Source of the DNA: Burkholderia sp. Leaf177
GTDB lineage: Bacteria; Pseudomonadota; Gammaproteobacteria; Burkholderiales; Burkholderiaceae
Direction: 5' to 3'
DNA length: 64,000 bases
Assembly (NCBI RefSeq): GCF_001424345.1
Contig: NZ_LMPF01000008.1
Coordinates: 17,941-81,940 of the forward strand
A model generated the notes under the pieces. The model did not search any database. It saw only the letters and a program-made list of their open reading frames with translations, and was not told the origin of the DNA. Positions 9,188 through 18,037 of the stretch are shown in pieces. Numbering within the stretch: position 1 is the stretch's first letter; every line of letters begins with the position of its first letter. The translations under genes and the position numbers were made by a program.

Positions 9188-9982
9188 TCAATGCGAACCG
9201 ATCAGAATGCGGTTCAGTCCATACACACGATCCAGCAGGATCATCGCGCCTGCGGTGATGAAGATCACGAGTGCCGAGACCGACGCCATCATCGGATCGA
9301 TGGATTCCGTGGCATACATATACATGCGCACGGGCAACGTCACCGTTTGCGGCGACGTCACGAAAATGGACATGGTCAGTTCATCGAAACTGTTGATGAA
9401 CGCAAGCAGCCAGCCGCCGGTGATGCCCGGCAAGATCATCGGCAACGTGATACGGCGAAACGACGTCCACCGGTCAGCGCCGAGCGACTGCGCCGCATGT
9501 TCAATGCTGCGATCCATGCCGCTCACCGAAGCCAGCACGAGCCGCATCACGAACGGCGTGATGATGATCATGTGCGCCGCGACGAGCCACGTGAACGATC
9601 CGGTCGCGCCGATCATCGCGAAGAAACGCAGGAATGCAATGCCAAGCACGAGGCTCGGAATCACAAGCGGCGAGAGGAACAGGCCGTTGAGAAATTCGCG
9701 TCCGGGAAACCGTTCACGTCCTATGGCAAGCGCTGCGGGCAAGGCAAGTGCAAGCGATAACGTCGCCGATGCAAACGCAAGCTTGATGCTGTTCGCGAAT
9801 GCCGAGATGAAATCCGGATAGTCGAGAATCGCGCGGAACCAGCGCAGCGACAATCCGTGCGTAGGCAATGTGAGCGTCTGCTCCGGCGTGAACGCGACCA
9901 GCACCACGATCACCAGCGGCGCAAGCACGAACAGGATCACGAGCGTATGAAAACTCAGCGCAATGAGGCCGTTCTTTCGCAT
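9188..9982 (-). CDS. Pot-type ABC transporter permease (PotC-like)
   Basis: The 264-residue protein has about six membrane segments. The ATPase-docking EAA-type loop falls in HAAQSLGADRWTSFRRITLPMI. It belongs to the binding-protein-dependent permease class used by spermidine, putrescine and opine importers. It lies 10 bp after the PotB-like gene and 9 bp before the dehydrogenase genes, which indicates that uptake and oxidation are co-expressed. Confidence 0.88.
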   Translation of the reverse strand: MRKNGLIALSFHTLVILFVLAPLVIVVLVAFTPEQTLTLPTHGLSLRWFRAILDYPDFISAFANSIKLAFASATLSLALALPAALAIGRERFPGREFLNGLFLSPLVIPSLVLGIAFLRFFAMIGATGSFTWLVAAHMIIITPFVMRLVLASVSGMDRSIEHAAQSLGADRWTSFRRITLPMILPGITGGWLLAFINSFDELTMSIFVTSPQTVTLPVRMYMYATESIDPMMASVSALVIFITAGAMILLDRVYGLNRILIGSH

Positions 9983-9992
9983 GGCGGCCTCC

Positions 9993-10907
9993 TTAGCCGA
10001 GGCTTCTGGAGTAACGACGCTCCAGAACCCTGTAGTAGGTGATCATGATGATCAGGTTCGCGATCAGCAACAAGATGGCGATGGTCGCGCCGAGCGGCCA
10101 GTTGAGCGATCCGAGGAATTCATCGTAGACAGCCGTCGCCGCGACTTTCAGCCGACGTCCGCCGAGCAGACCGGGAATTGCAAACGCGCTCGCCGATAAT
10201 CCGAACACCATCAGGCTGCCCGAGAGAATGCCGGGCGCGACTTGCGGCAATACGATGCGCCGAAGCGTCGTAGCCGGCGACGCCATCAGCGAAAGCGCTG
10301 CGTTCTCCACTTGCGGATCGAGCTTTTGCAACGAGGTCCAGACCGGAATCACCATGAACGGCAACATCACGTGCACGAGCGCGATCACGATTGCGAACGT
10401 CGTGTATTCGAGTTTGTACGGACCCATGCCCAACAAGCCGAAGAACTGATTCACAATGCCGCCGGTATTGAGCAACATGCTCCAGCCGAACGCGCGCACG
10501 ACCACGGAAACGAGCAAGGGCGCGAGTATTACGAGCAGAAACATCGAACGCCATGGATCGCGCATCCGGTACAACACGTAAGCCTCGGGCGCGCCGATCG
10601 CAACGCACAACAACGTGGTCAGGATCGCAATGCCGAAGGTCCGCGCGAAGATGGTCTGGTAGTAGCTGTCCGTGAGCACTTCGGCGTAGTTGCCGAACTG
10701 GAACGCAGCAACGGGGCCGCTGGCCGGATCGAACTTGTAGAAGGTGAGCACGATCGTCATTGCGAGCGGCGTAAGCACCAGCACCGCGAATAAAATGAAC
10801 GCGGGCATGCTCATGAGCCACGGCGGCACGAAGGCATGCCATGGCGCGCGGGGCTTGTTGAGCTCGCCCTTTGCGGATGGATCGGTGGATTCGAGCGTGC
10901 TAGCCAT
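9993..10907 (-). CDS. Pot-type ABC transporter permease (PotB-like)
   Basis: The 304-residue inner-membrane protein has a soluble N-terminus of about 27 residues, then the helix-rich core. The docking loop is NAALSLMASPATTLRRIVLPQV near residue 220. It pairs with the PotC-like permease as a heterodimer and overlaps the ATPase gene by 8 bp. The assignment rests on this family architecture and on the operon order ATPase, PotB, PotC. Confidence 0.88.
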   Translation of the reverse strand: MASTLESTDPSAKGELNKPRAPWHAFVPPWLMSMPAFILFAVLVLTPLAMTIVLTFYKFDPASGPVAAFQFGNYAEVLTDSYYQTIFARTFGIAILTTLLCVAIGAPEAYVLYRMRDPWRSMFLLVILAPLLVSVVVRAFGWSMLLNTGGIVNQFFGLLGMGPYKLEYTTFAIVIALVHVMLPFMVIPVWTSLQKLDPQVENAALSLMASPATTLRRIVLPQVAPGILSGSLMVFGLSASAFAIPGLLGGRRLKVAATAVYDEFLGSLNWPLGATIAILLLIANLIIMITYYRVLERRYSRSLG

Positions 10908-11976
10908 GACTCGCTTCCTGAATCAGACGCACTGAATCGCGATGCCAGTCGATACCCACGGCCTCGCCTTCCGCTATGGGTTCCGTGCCCTCGTTCTGGC
11001 TGCAAACGAGGACTTCGCCGAGCGCGGTATCGACGCGATACAACCATTGGCTGCCCAAAAAGAAGCGGCTCGTCACGGTCGCCGACAACCGTCCCGTTCC
11101 TACCTTGCACAAGTGCAGTTTCTCCGGACGAATGCACAAGGTCACGGTATCGCCTTCGCGCCAGACCGTGCCGGCATCGATGCACGCAATGCCCGTCAGA
11201 TCATGTCCGAGGTCCACATGCACTTCGTCGGGACGCGCTTCGGTCACCTTGCCCGCAAGCATGTTCGCCTTGCCGATAAACTGCGACACGAAGCGATTCT
11301 CGGGCCGCTCATACGCGCGATACGGCGAGTCCACCTGCGTCACGCGGCCGGCTTCCATCACCACCACGCGATCGCTGATCGACAAGGCTTCGGATTGATC
11401 GTGCGTGACCATCACGGTAGTCGTGCCGACCTTGCGCTGGATGGTGCGCAATTCGAACTGCATCTCTTCGCGCAGCTTGGCGTCGAGGTTGGACATGGGT
11501 TCATCGAGCAGCAAGACCGGCGGCTTGATCACGAGCGCACGCGCGATCGCCACACGCTGGCGCTGGCCGCCCGAAAGCTCACGCGGATAACGCGCGGCGA
11601 ATGCGTCGAGCCGCACGAGCGACAGCGTCTCGCGAATCCGCTCGGTGCATTCGGCCTTGCTCACGCCGCGCATCTCGAGGCCGAAACCCACGTTCTGCGT
11701 GACCGTCATGTGCGGAAAAAGCGCGTAGCTCTGAAACACCACGCCCAGGCCGCGCTTGTTCGGGCGGACGTTCGTGATGTCCTTGCCATCGAGTGAAATA
11801 CGGCCGCGCGTCACATCGATAAAACCCGCAATCATTTGCAGCGTCGTGGTCTTGCCGCAGCCCGAGGGTCCGAGCAGCGAGACGAACTCGCCTTTTTCGA
11901 CCGAGAGGCTCACGTCGCTGACGGCGTGCAGATCGCCGTAGGCTTTTGTCAGTTTGTCCAGCACGAGAAACGACAC
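10900..11976 (-). CDS. Pot-type ABC transporter ATP-binding protein (PotA-like)
   Basis: A 358-residue ABC ATPase with Walker A GPSGCGKT near residues 37-44, signature LSGGQRQR near 135, Walker B VLLLDEPMSNLD near 157 and a C-terminal TOBE regulatory domain from about 270. It energises the two permeases encoded directly after it. The periplasmic partner is probably the protein encoded at 4880-5929. A 188-bp gap to the ALDH7 gene upstream could hold an internal promoter. Confidence 0.9.
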   Translation of the reverse strand: MSFLVLDKLTKAYGDLHAVSDVSLSVEKGEFVSLLGPSGCGKTTTLQMIAGFIDVTRGRISLDGKDITNVRPNKRGLGVVFQSYALFPHMTVTQNVGFGLEMRGVSKAECTERIRETLSLVRLDAFAARYPRELSGGQRQRVAIARALVIKPPVLLLDEPMSNLDAKLREEMQFELRTIQRKVGTTTVMVTHDQSEALSISDRVVVMEAGRVTQVDSPYRAYERPENRFVSQFIGKANMLAGKVTEARPDEVHVDLGHDLTGIACIDAGTVWREGDTVTLCIRPEKLHLCKVGTGRLSATVTSRFFLGSQWLYRVDTALGEVLVCSQNEGTEPIAEGEAVGIDWHRDSVRLIQEASHG

Positions 11977-12164
11977 GGTGGCCTCCAGGGTCTTCCGGAA
12001 AACAGTTGAGCAATCAGACAGTCGATGCGACCGTCAATCAAACGGCTCGCGTTGGAACAAACGGGAAATTCCGCCGCCCGATCGACACGGCGGTCAGCGC
12101 GCCGCAGTCAGCGGGGTCGACGCCAGGGTATGGCGTCTTAGCCTTCTTGTACCGCTTGTACCGA

Positions 12165-13682
12165 TCAGACGTCGAACTTGACGCCTTGCGCGAGCGGCAA
12201 TTCGCGGCTGTAGTTGATCGTGTTGGTCGCCCGGCGCATATAGCCTTTCCAAGCGTCCGAACCCGATTCGCGGCCACCGCCGGTTTCCTTTTCGCCGCCG
12301 AACGCGCCGCCGATTTCCGCGCCGCTCGTGCCGATGTTCACGTTCACGATGCCGCAATCGCTGCCCGCAGCCGACATGAACTGTTCGGCTTCGCGAATGT
12401 CGTTAGTGAAGATCGCCGACGACAAACCTTGCGGCACGCCGTTCTGCAATTGCAAGGCATCGGCGAAATCGTCGTAGGTCAGGACGTAGAGGATCGGCGC
12501 GAAGGTCTCGCGTTCCACCACGGCCGTTTGCGCGGGCATGCGCACGAATGCGGGACGGACGTAATAGGCATCGGCATGGCCGCCGATTTCCACGCGTTCC
12601 CCGCCCTTCACGTCGCCGCCTTGCTCGCGTGCATCGCGCAATGCTTTTTGCATGGCATCGAATGCGGCGCGGTCGACCAGCGGACCGACCAGCGTATCGC
12701 TTTCAAGCGGACTGCCCACCTTTACCGACGCAAATGCCTTCTCAAGCCGCGGCAACAATTTGTCGACCACGCTGCTGTGAACCACGAGCCGACGCAACGT
12801 CGTGCAACGCTGACCCGCCGTACCCACCGCCGAGAACGTCACGCCGCGCACCACGAGATCCAGATCCGCACTGGGCGCCACGATTACCGCGTTATTGCCG
12901 CCGAGTTCCAGAATGCTGCGGCCAAGGCGCTTCGCCAGCACTTGCGCCACTTCCATGCCCATGCGCACGCTGCCGGTCGCGCTGACGAGCGGCACCTTCG
13001 TGGATTCGGTCAGCGCCTGGCCAATATCTCGTTCGCCGAGCAGCAGCTGGCTCAGGCCTTCGGGCGCAACGCCGGGATGGGTTTTATCGAATTCGCGCAG
13101 CGCTTTTTCGAACAGCGCATGACACGCGATGGCCGTCAAAGGCGTCTTCTCCGATGGCTTCCACACGACTGCGTCGCCGCAAACGATCGCCAGAGCCGTA
13201 TTCCACGACCACACTGCAACCGGGAAGTTGAACGCCGAAATCACGCCGACAACGCCGAGCGGATGCCACGTTTCCATCATCCGATGCCCCGGACGTTCGG
13301 ACGCGATGGTCAGGCCGTAAAGCTGGCGCGAGAGACCAACTGCGAAGTCGCAGATATCGATCATTTCCTGCACTTCGCCGAGGCCTTCGGACGTGATCTT
13401 GCCGGCTTCCAGCGTCACGAGGCTGCCGAGCGCGGCCTTATGTTCACGCAGCACGTTGCCGAACACGCGGATGAGTTCGCCGCGCTGCGGCGCCGGCACG
13501 GTGCGCCATTCGAGGAACGCGGCATGCGCTGCATCGATCTTGCGGGCAGCGGTCTCAGGTGTATCGACGGCGAGTTTGGCGAGCAGCGCGCCATCGAGCG
13601 GCGAGCGCGCCGCGAGGGCATCGCCCTTCCATTGGCCGAGGTCAACGCCGAGTGCGTCAAGAATATCGTTCAGTTGCATCAC
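12165..13682 (-). CDS. amaB: ALDH7-family aldehyde dehydrogenase, likely 2-aminoadipate 6-semialdehyde dehydrogenase
   Basis: A 505-residue aldehyde dehydrogenase. It has the ALDH7 (antiquitin) signature region WHPLGVVGVISAFNFPVAVW, the general-base Glu in LELGGNNAV, and the nucleophile Cys in GTAGQRCTTLRR near residue 285. ALDH7 enzymes oxidise aminoadipate semialdehyde (in equilibrium with piperideine-6-carboxylate) to 2-aminoadipate. The neighbouring aminotransferase and HglS genes continue exactly that route, as amaB does near hglS in Pseudomonas putida. The start may be either of two adjacent Met codons. Confidence 0.88.
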   Translation of the reverse strand: MMQLNDILDALGVDLGQWKGDALAARSPLDGALLAKLAVDTPETAARKIDAAHAAFLEWRTVPAPQRGELIRVFGNVLREHKAALGSLVTLEAGKITSEGLGEVQEMIDICDFAVGLSRQLYGLTIASERPGHRMMETWHPLGVVGVISAFNFPVAVWSWNTALAIVCGDAVVWKPSEKTPLTAIACHALFEKALREFDKTHPGVAPEGLSQLLLGERDIGQALTESTKVPLVSATGSVRMGMEVAQVLAKRLGRSILELGGNNAVIVAPSADLDLVVRGVTFSAVGTAGQRCTTLRRLVVHSSVVDKLLPRLEKAFASVKVGSPLESDTLVGPLVDRAAFDAMQKALRDAREQGGDVKGGERVEIGGHADAYYVRPAFVRMPAQTAVVERETFAPILYVLTYDDFADALQLQNGVPQGLSSAIFTNDIREAEQFMSAAGSDCGIVNVNIGTSGAEIGGAFGGEKETGGGRESGSDAWKGYMRRATNTINYSRELPLAQGVKFDV

Positions 13683-13929
13683 TTCCTCTCTTTATGTCGG
13701 GTTACTGCCGGGGCGTTGTGCGCGGCGTGCCGCCATGACATCAACACTGCTCTGGACTTGCGCCGGCATGTAAATGCCTACACGACGGCACAGAGTTTCA
13801 GGGCTTAAAAATACCGTTGCAAATGATTAATCGGTATGACTTGGTGCGCTGGACGAACCGACTCGGTTCATCCAACAGGCCGGCTCATGCGATTAGAACG
13901 CGTTTTGCCGCATCTGGCGAGACGTTCAG

Positions 13930-15165
13930 TTACCGGCTGGCCAGCGCGAGCTTGAGACGGCGCACGCCCTCGAAGACTTCAGCTTCCCCTGGCGCAGCGG
14001 CGAAAGACAACCGCATGCTGGATTCGTCGGCATTGTGGACATAAAAGGCGGGACCCGGCACGTAAATCACGTTCTGCTCGATTGCGCGCTTGAGCACCTC
14101 CGCCGATTGACGCCCGCCATTCAGCCGCGCCCAGACGAACATGCCGCCTTGCGGCACGACGTAGTCGATGTCGTTGGGCACGAATTGCCGCAACGCACTG
14201 GCGAGCGCCTCGTAGCGCTTCTTGTAAGTCTGCACGATGACCGGCACATGCTCCGCCAGCCGTCCGCTTTCCAGATAGCACCGCGCCGTTTCCTGCGCGA
14301 GCGGCGAGGTGCAGAGATCGCTGGTTTGCTTGGCGACCAGCATGCGGCGCGTGATGGCGGGCGGCGCGATCGACCAGCCGATCCGCAGGCCGGGCGCAAC
14401 GATCTTCGAGAGGCTGCCGAAATAGACGACCCAGTCGCGCGCGCCGGGAATGGCGTCGGCGAGCGCAATGACTGGTTTCACCGGATCGCCGGTGAAACGC
14501 AATTCGCCGTAGGGATCGTCTTCGATCAGCACGAAACGGAACCGCACTGCAAGGCGTGCGAGCGCCTCGCGGCGTGCCACGGGCAACGTCGTACCGGTCG
14601 GGTTCGCGAAAGTCGGCACGGTATAGAGCAGCTTCGGCCGCGCGCCCGGGTCGAGTAATTCAAGCGCTTCGAGCTGTTCGGTGAGCGCGTCGACGTCGAT
14701 GCCCTGCGCGTCCGTGCGCACCGGGATCAGCTTCGCGCCCGCGAGACGCAGCGCCTGGATCGCGGCGGGATAAGCAGGTTCTTCGATCAGCACGGCGTCG
14801 CCCGGCGCGACCAGAATCTTGATCAGCAGATCGAGACCTTGCTGCGAGCCGGTGGTCACGATCAGGTCGTCGATTTCGCGCGACACGCCGCGTTCGTTCA
14901 TCAAACGCACAATGGCGCGGCGCAGCGCGGGCGAGCCGGCCGTGTCGCCGTATTGCAGGCACGCAACCGGGTCCGCGCGGTAGGCTTCTTCAATTGCGTG
15001 GCCGATTCCCACGCGGTCGAACAGATCCTTCGATGGATAACCGCCAGCGAACGAAATCATTCCCGGCCGGCCGAGGTATTTGAAAAGTTCGCGGATGGCG
15101 GAGCCCCGCGGCGCCTTGAACGGCTCCGTGAACTCGTAGAGATCGGACTCGGCGTTGGTGTTCAC
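13930..15165 (-). CDS. PLP-dependent aminotransferase (LysN-like, likely 2-aminoadipate transaminase)
   Basis: A 411-residue class I/II aminotransferase. The PLP lysine lies in YFGSLSKIVAPGLRIGW, and family landmarks TTGSQQGLDLL and EDDPYGEL are present. It resembles the LysN/multiple-substrate group rather than a GntR-fused MocR protein, since no N-terminal HTH is present. It overlaps the HglS gene by 4 bp, so the two should be co-translated: aminoadipate to 2-oxoadipate here, then 2-oxoadipate to D-2-hydroxyglutarate by HglS. The 247-bp gap to amaB holds no gene. Confidence 0.85.
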   Translation of the reverse strand: MNTNAESDLYEFTEPFKAPRGSAIRELFKYLGRPGMISFAGGYPSKDLFDRVGIGHAIEEAYRADPVACLQYGDTAGSPALRRAIVRLMNERGVSREIDDLIVTTGSQQGLDLLIKILVAPGDAVLIEEPAYPAAIQALRLAGAKLIPVRTDAQGIDVDALTEQLEALELLDPGARPKLLYTVPTFANPTGTTLPVARREALARLAVRFRFVLIEDDPYGELRFTGDPVKPVIALADAIPGARDWVVYFGSLSKIVAPGLRIGWSIAPPAITRRMLVAKQTSDLCTSPLAQETARCYLESGRLAEHVPVIVQTYKKRYEALASALRQFVPNDIDYVVPQGGMFVWARLNGGRQSAEVLKRAIEQNVIYVPGPAFYVHNADESSMRLSFAAAPGEAEVFEGVRRLKLALASR

Positions 15166-16181
15166 GCGGCCGCCGTCATCTTGAAGATGCCCGTTGCGTT
15201 GCCGGCATCGAAACCGAGATCGAGCACACTGCGGCCGGTGGCGTTATCGAGAACCGTATCGCGGCTGATGAATTCATAGAACGAACCGGGCACGTCGCGC
15301 TCGACCCGCGCACCGGTTTTATCGATAAACACGCGGCGCACCGGATCCGCGCGGAACGCCGTCTGACGCACGCGGCCCGATTTCGATATCTCGACCGAAT
15401 CCTTGATCGGACGGCCGAGTGCGCGCTGGGTTTCGGCGACGGCGAACACGTCGTCCACGCGGTCCGTCGCGTGATTGAACGCGTTGCCTTCGGTTGCGAT
15501 CCAGGCCATTTCCGCCGATTCGGCGCGCAGCGTTTCGTAATCCGCAAGATGCGGAGCGGCGTGCTGGCGCTCGAAACAATGGACGATCACCGGCAGCAGA
15601 TCGAGTGCGATGGCGAGTGGCAGCGAGCCGTCGCGCTCGAGTTCGGCAAGCGATGCCACCGCTTGCGGCGTCAGCGGATCCACGCTTTCGCCGATCACAC
15701 GCGTCACCGCCTGCTGGAATTCCGTGCCGAATCGGTCAGGATGCAACTCGCTGACAAAATACTGGGCGATGTCATCGGGCGCATCGAGATGTTTGTATGA
15801 ACGACCCGTCATCTTGATTCGATCGAGCGGATACGTGCCGTTCAAAACGAAACCGAGCGGCCGGAGAATTCGCGTGAACGCGGCCTCGCCCGGCGGCAAG
15901 CCGCCCGATTCGCTCCAGCGCACAGTGCGCAACGCGCCATGATCGAACTGAACGCGGGTTTGCGTGTGCCGCAGATCGTCCGTGTACGCGCGGCCGCTCG
16001 GCACCCGATCGAGCAGGCCTGCAAACAGCGCCATGTTCATCGCCTGAGCCAGTTCCGCCCGGGTGACCGTTCCAGGCGTGAACATATTCATTGCGACGGG
16101 CAAGTTCATCAATTGCACTAAACCCGCAACTTTTGCGTCGGGAACGACCGTGGCGAGCAATGCGGCGAGATTGGGATTCAT
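15162..16181 (-). CDS. hglS: 2-oxoadipate dioxygenase/decarboxylase (DUF1338, HglS)
   Basis: The 339-residue DUF1338 protein is related to HglS, a non-heme iron VOC-fold enzyme that converts 2-oxoadipate to D-2-hydroxyglutarate and CO2. Likely metal ligands are His81 in DHGALRT, His237 in NAFNHATD and Glu303 in FYEF. The substrate-binding Arg85 lies four residues after the first His. The spacing agrees with the P. putida residues I recall (H70, R74, H226, E294). It is shorter than the P. putida enzyme but keeps all of these sites. It is the first gene of the minus-strand operon, divergent from the LysR gene. Confidence 0.85.
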   Translation of the reverse strand: MNPNLAALLATVVPDAKVAGLVQLMNLPVAMNMFTPGTVTRAELAQAMNMALFAGLLDRVPSGRAYTDDLRHTQTRVQFDHGALRTVRWSESGGLPPGEAAFTRILRPLGFVLNGTYPLDRIKMTGRSYKHLDAPDDIAQYFVSELHPDRFGTEFQQAVTRVIGESVDPLTPQAVASLAELERDGSLPLAIALDLLPVIVHCFERQHAAPHLADYETLRAESAEMAWIATEGNAFNHATDRVDDVFAVAETQRALGRPIKDSVEISKSGRVRQTAFRADPVRRVFIDKTGARVERDVPGSFYEFISRDTVLDNATGRSVLDLGFDAGNATGIFKMTAAA

Positions 16182-16364
16182 TAATTAGTTTCCGGCTGAT
16201 CCAGTAAGGCAAACGCTTCAGGCTCGATCAGCGCTGTAAGCAAAGTCAATACGAGCCGATTCTGGAGCGCGTCAAAAAGCCACGCAATTGATATAAGCTC
16301 ATCAGTTGGTTCTGGAAATGCACCAAGTAAGATTTTTATCGGGCTTTGGCGACATGGGCAAGAC

Positions 16365-17276
16365 ATGAGAAAAGGCATTCCCAATCTGGTCGCGCTGCAG
16401 ATTTTCGAAGCTGCCGCGCGCCACGAAAGCTTCACCCGCGCCGCCAACGAACTCGCGCTGACGCAAAGCGCCGTATGCAGGCAGGTGGCGTCGCTGGAGA
16501 GCCGGCTTGGCGTTGCGTTGTTCCTGCGAATCAAGAAACGCATTGTGCTGACCACGCATGGCAGGCAGTACGCGGCGCTCGTGCGCAAGAATCTCGACCG
16601 GATAGAACGCGATACGCTTGAACTCATGGCGCAGCGCGGAGTCGGGCGCATTCTCGAAATCGCCGTCGTGCCAACGCTTGCGAGCCAGTGGCTGATTCCG
16701 CGCTTGCCGCAATTCCGTGCGCTGCGTCCTGACATCACGGTGAATCTCTCTATTCGCACGGAACCGTTCCTTTTCAGCGATTCTCCCTTCGATGCCGCGT
16801 TGTACTTCGGCGATTCAGTGTGGCCCGGTACGCAAGGCAAGCTGCTGTTTCGAGAAGGAAAGGTCGTGCCCGTGTGCAGTCCGTCATTGCTGGCGGGCAC
16901 GGCGCCGGTATCGCTGGAACAACTGACGGATTTGCCGCTGCTGCATTTATCGACGAGACCGGACGCGTGGCGCGCGTGGTTCCGGCTGAATGGACTCGAA
17001 CACGATGTCCGTGCGGTGCGCGGCGCGCGATACGAATTGTTCACCATGCTCACGAGCGCGGCGCAGGCGGGTCTGGGCGTCGCGTTGCTGCCGGAAATTC
17101 TGCTGGCGGATGAATTATCGTCGGGAAGGCTCGTCGTGCCGCTCGATAAACCCATGACCGGGACATCCGGCTATTACCTCGTCGCCCCCGATGAAATCGC
17201 GCAAGATGAACCGTTCGCAGCGCTGTCGGAATGGCTGAGTTCGATTGTGCCGCGGGCGGAGGAAGTGGTAGTTTGA
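16365..17276 (+). CDS. LysR-family transcriptional regulator of the aminoadipate cluster
   Basis: The 303-residue regulator has an N-terminal winged HTH (FEAAARHESFTRAANEL...QSAVCRQV) and a GcvA-type effector domain. It is divergent from hglS across a 183-bp intergenic region, the standard layout for a LysR activator of the opposite operon. That region holds a weak dyad TGAT-N8-ATCA at 16289-16304, a possible but unproven operator. P. putida also has a LysR gene between amaB and hglS. The effector might be aminoadipate or 2-oxoadipate (inference). Confidence 0.88.
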   Translation: MRKGIPNLVALQIFEAAARHESFTRAANELALTQSAVCRQVASLESRLGVALFLRIKKRIVLTTHGRQYAALVRKNLDRIERDTLELMAQRGVGRILEIAVVPTLASQWLIPRLPQFRALRPDITVNLSIRTEPFLFSDSPFDAALYFGDSVWPGTQGKLLFREGKVVPVCSPSLLAGTAPVSLEQLTDLPLLHLSTRPDAWRAWFRLNGLEHDVRAVRGARYELFTMLTSAAQAGLGVALLPEILLADELSSGRLVVPLDKPMTGTSGYYLVAPDEIAQDEPFAALSEWLSSIVPRAEEVVV

Positions 17277-17291
17277 ATGTGCAACAAATCC

Positions 17292-17310
17292 TGCCGGCTC
17301 ACCGGCATTT
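17292..17310 (+). terminator. Short terminator-like hairpin after the LysR gene
   Basis: The stem TGCCGG / CCGGCA with loop CTCA is followed by TTTCTTG, 15 nt after the LysR stop. Short but well placed between the regulator and the toxin-antitoxin-like pair. Confidence 0.5.
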
Positions 17311-17354
17311 CTTGTTCCTACAAACGTTTGATTTAGCAGCACAATTGACGGTTT

Positions 17355-17363
17355 TGCTATACT
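17355..17363 (+). promoter_or_regulatory. Extended -10 promoter element of the DUF6088-fic pair
   Basis: TGCTATACT fits an extended -10 (TGn then a TATAAT-like hexamer) about 27 bp before the first start codon. No good -35 lies 17 bp upstream; the nearby TTGACG is too close to pair with it. The stretch around it (17310-17370) is AT-rich relative to the genes on either side. Confidence 0.45.
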
Positions 17364-17389
17364 GATACATTCCCGTAAAAACTCCTCCC

Positions 17390-18037
17390 ATGAAGCTCGA
17401 AACGCGCATGCTTTCCTCAATCAAACACCGCGCCAGCAGCGTGGTGTTGCGGCGTGACGTTGCAGGTCTGGGGAGCGCTTCCCAAGTTTCCGAATCGATC
17501 AAAGCGCTACTTGACAAAGGGGTCATCGCGCGGATTGGCAACGGGATCTACGCCAAATCCGTAAAGAACCCCGACACTGGAGAAGTCAGAATAATTGCCA
17601 CCGCGGAGGACATTGCGGCGGAGGTCTTTCAAAAGTTGGGCGTGACCGTGCGCGTCACCCAAAACGGTTCGCCCAACGCAATTGAAGTGGATATTGGTTC
17701 GCACCGCATCAACCGGCGGTTGTCCATTGCGGGAAGGCCAGTCATTTACGTTCATCAGCGGCCTGGTAATCGGCTGCTGACAACGAGTTCGACGCGGCAG
17801 ATTCCAACCAAGGGTGTGGCCCAATTTGTTGCGAGCCTTGCGCTTGAGCATCGGATCAGCTATCAACGCACCGCCGGCGACGAATGGGCCGAAACAATCA
17901 CAAAACTGTCCGACGACACCGTTCAATCTGACGAGACCAGCAATCTTCTCGTTGCGCTCAAACGCGCCCGCAAATTGACCGACCATGAAATGGCCGCGCT
18001 GCTGATCAATCATCTGCGTGAAAAGCGCCGTGTTTGA
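17390..18037 (+). CDS. AbiEi-like / DUF6088-type protein, putative antitoxin partner of Fic
   Basis: The 215-residue protein has an N-terminal winged-helix region (residues about 10-55; SSVVLRRDVAGLGSASQVS, then LLDKGVIARIGNGIYAK), the pattern seen in AbiEi-type antitoxins and DUF6088 proteins. A mixed alpha/beta middle follows. It overlaps the fic gene by 20 bp, so the two are coupled. I searched for the (S/T)xxxE(G/N) inhibitory motif of classical Fic antitoxins and found none. If it neutralises Fic, it must do so by transcriptional autorepression or another contact. Antitoxin role is inferred from context. Confidence 0.65.
   Translation: MKLETRMLSSIKHRASSVVLRRDVAGLGSASQVSESIKALLDKGVIARIGNGIYAKSVKNPDTGEVRIIATAEDIAAEVFQKLGVTVRVTQNGSPNAIEVDIGSHRINRRLSIAGRPVIYVHQRPGNRLLTTSSTRQIPTKGVAQFVASLALEHRISYQRTAGDEWAETITKLSDDTVQSDETSNLLVALKRARKLTDHEMAALLINHLREKRRV

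Noticed and set aside
11946..13808. A 620-codon plus-strand open frame opposite the ALDH7 gene
   Set aside because: It is antisense to a clear aldehyde dehydrogenase. The His/Arg-rich translation is the usual mirror of GC-rich coding sequence, and no domain is recognisable.
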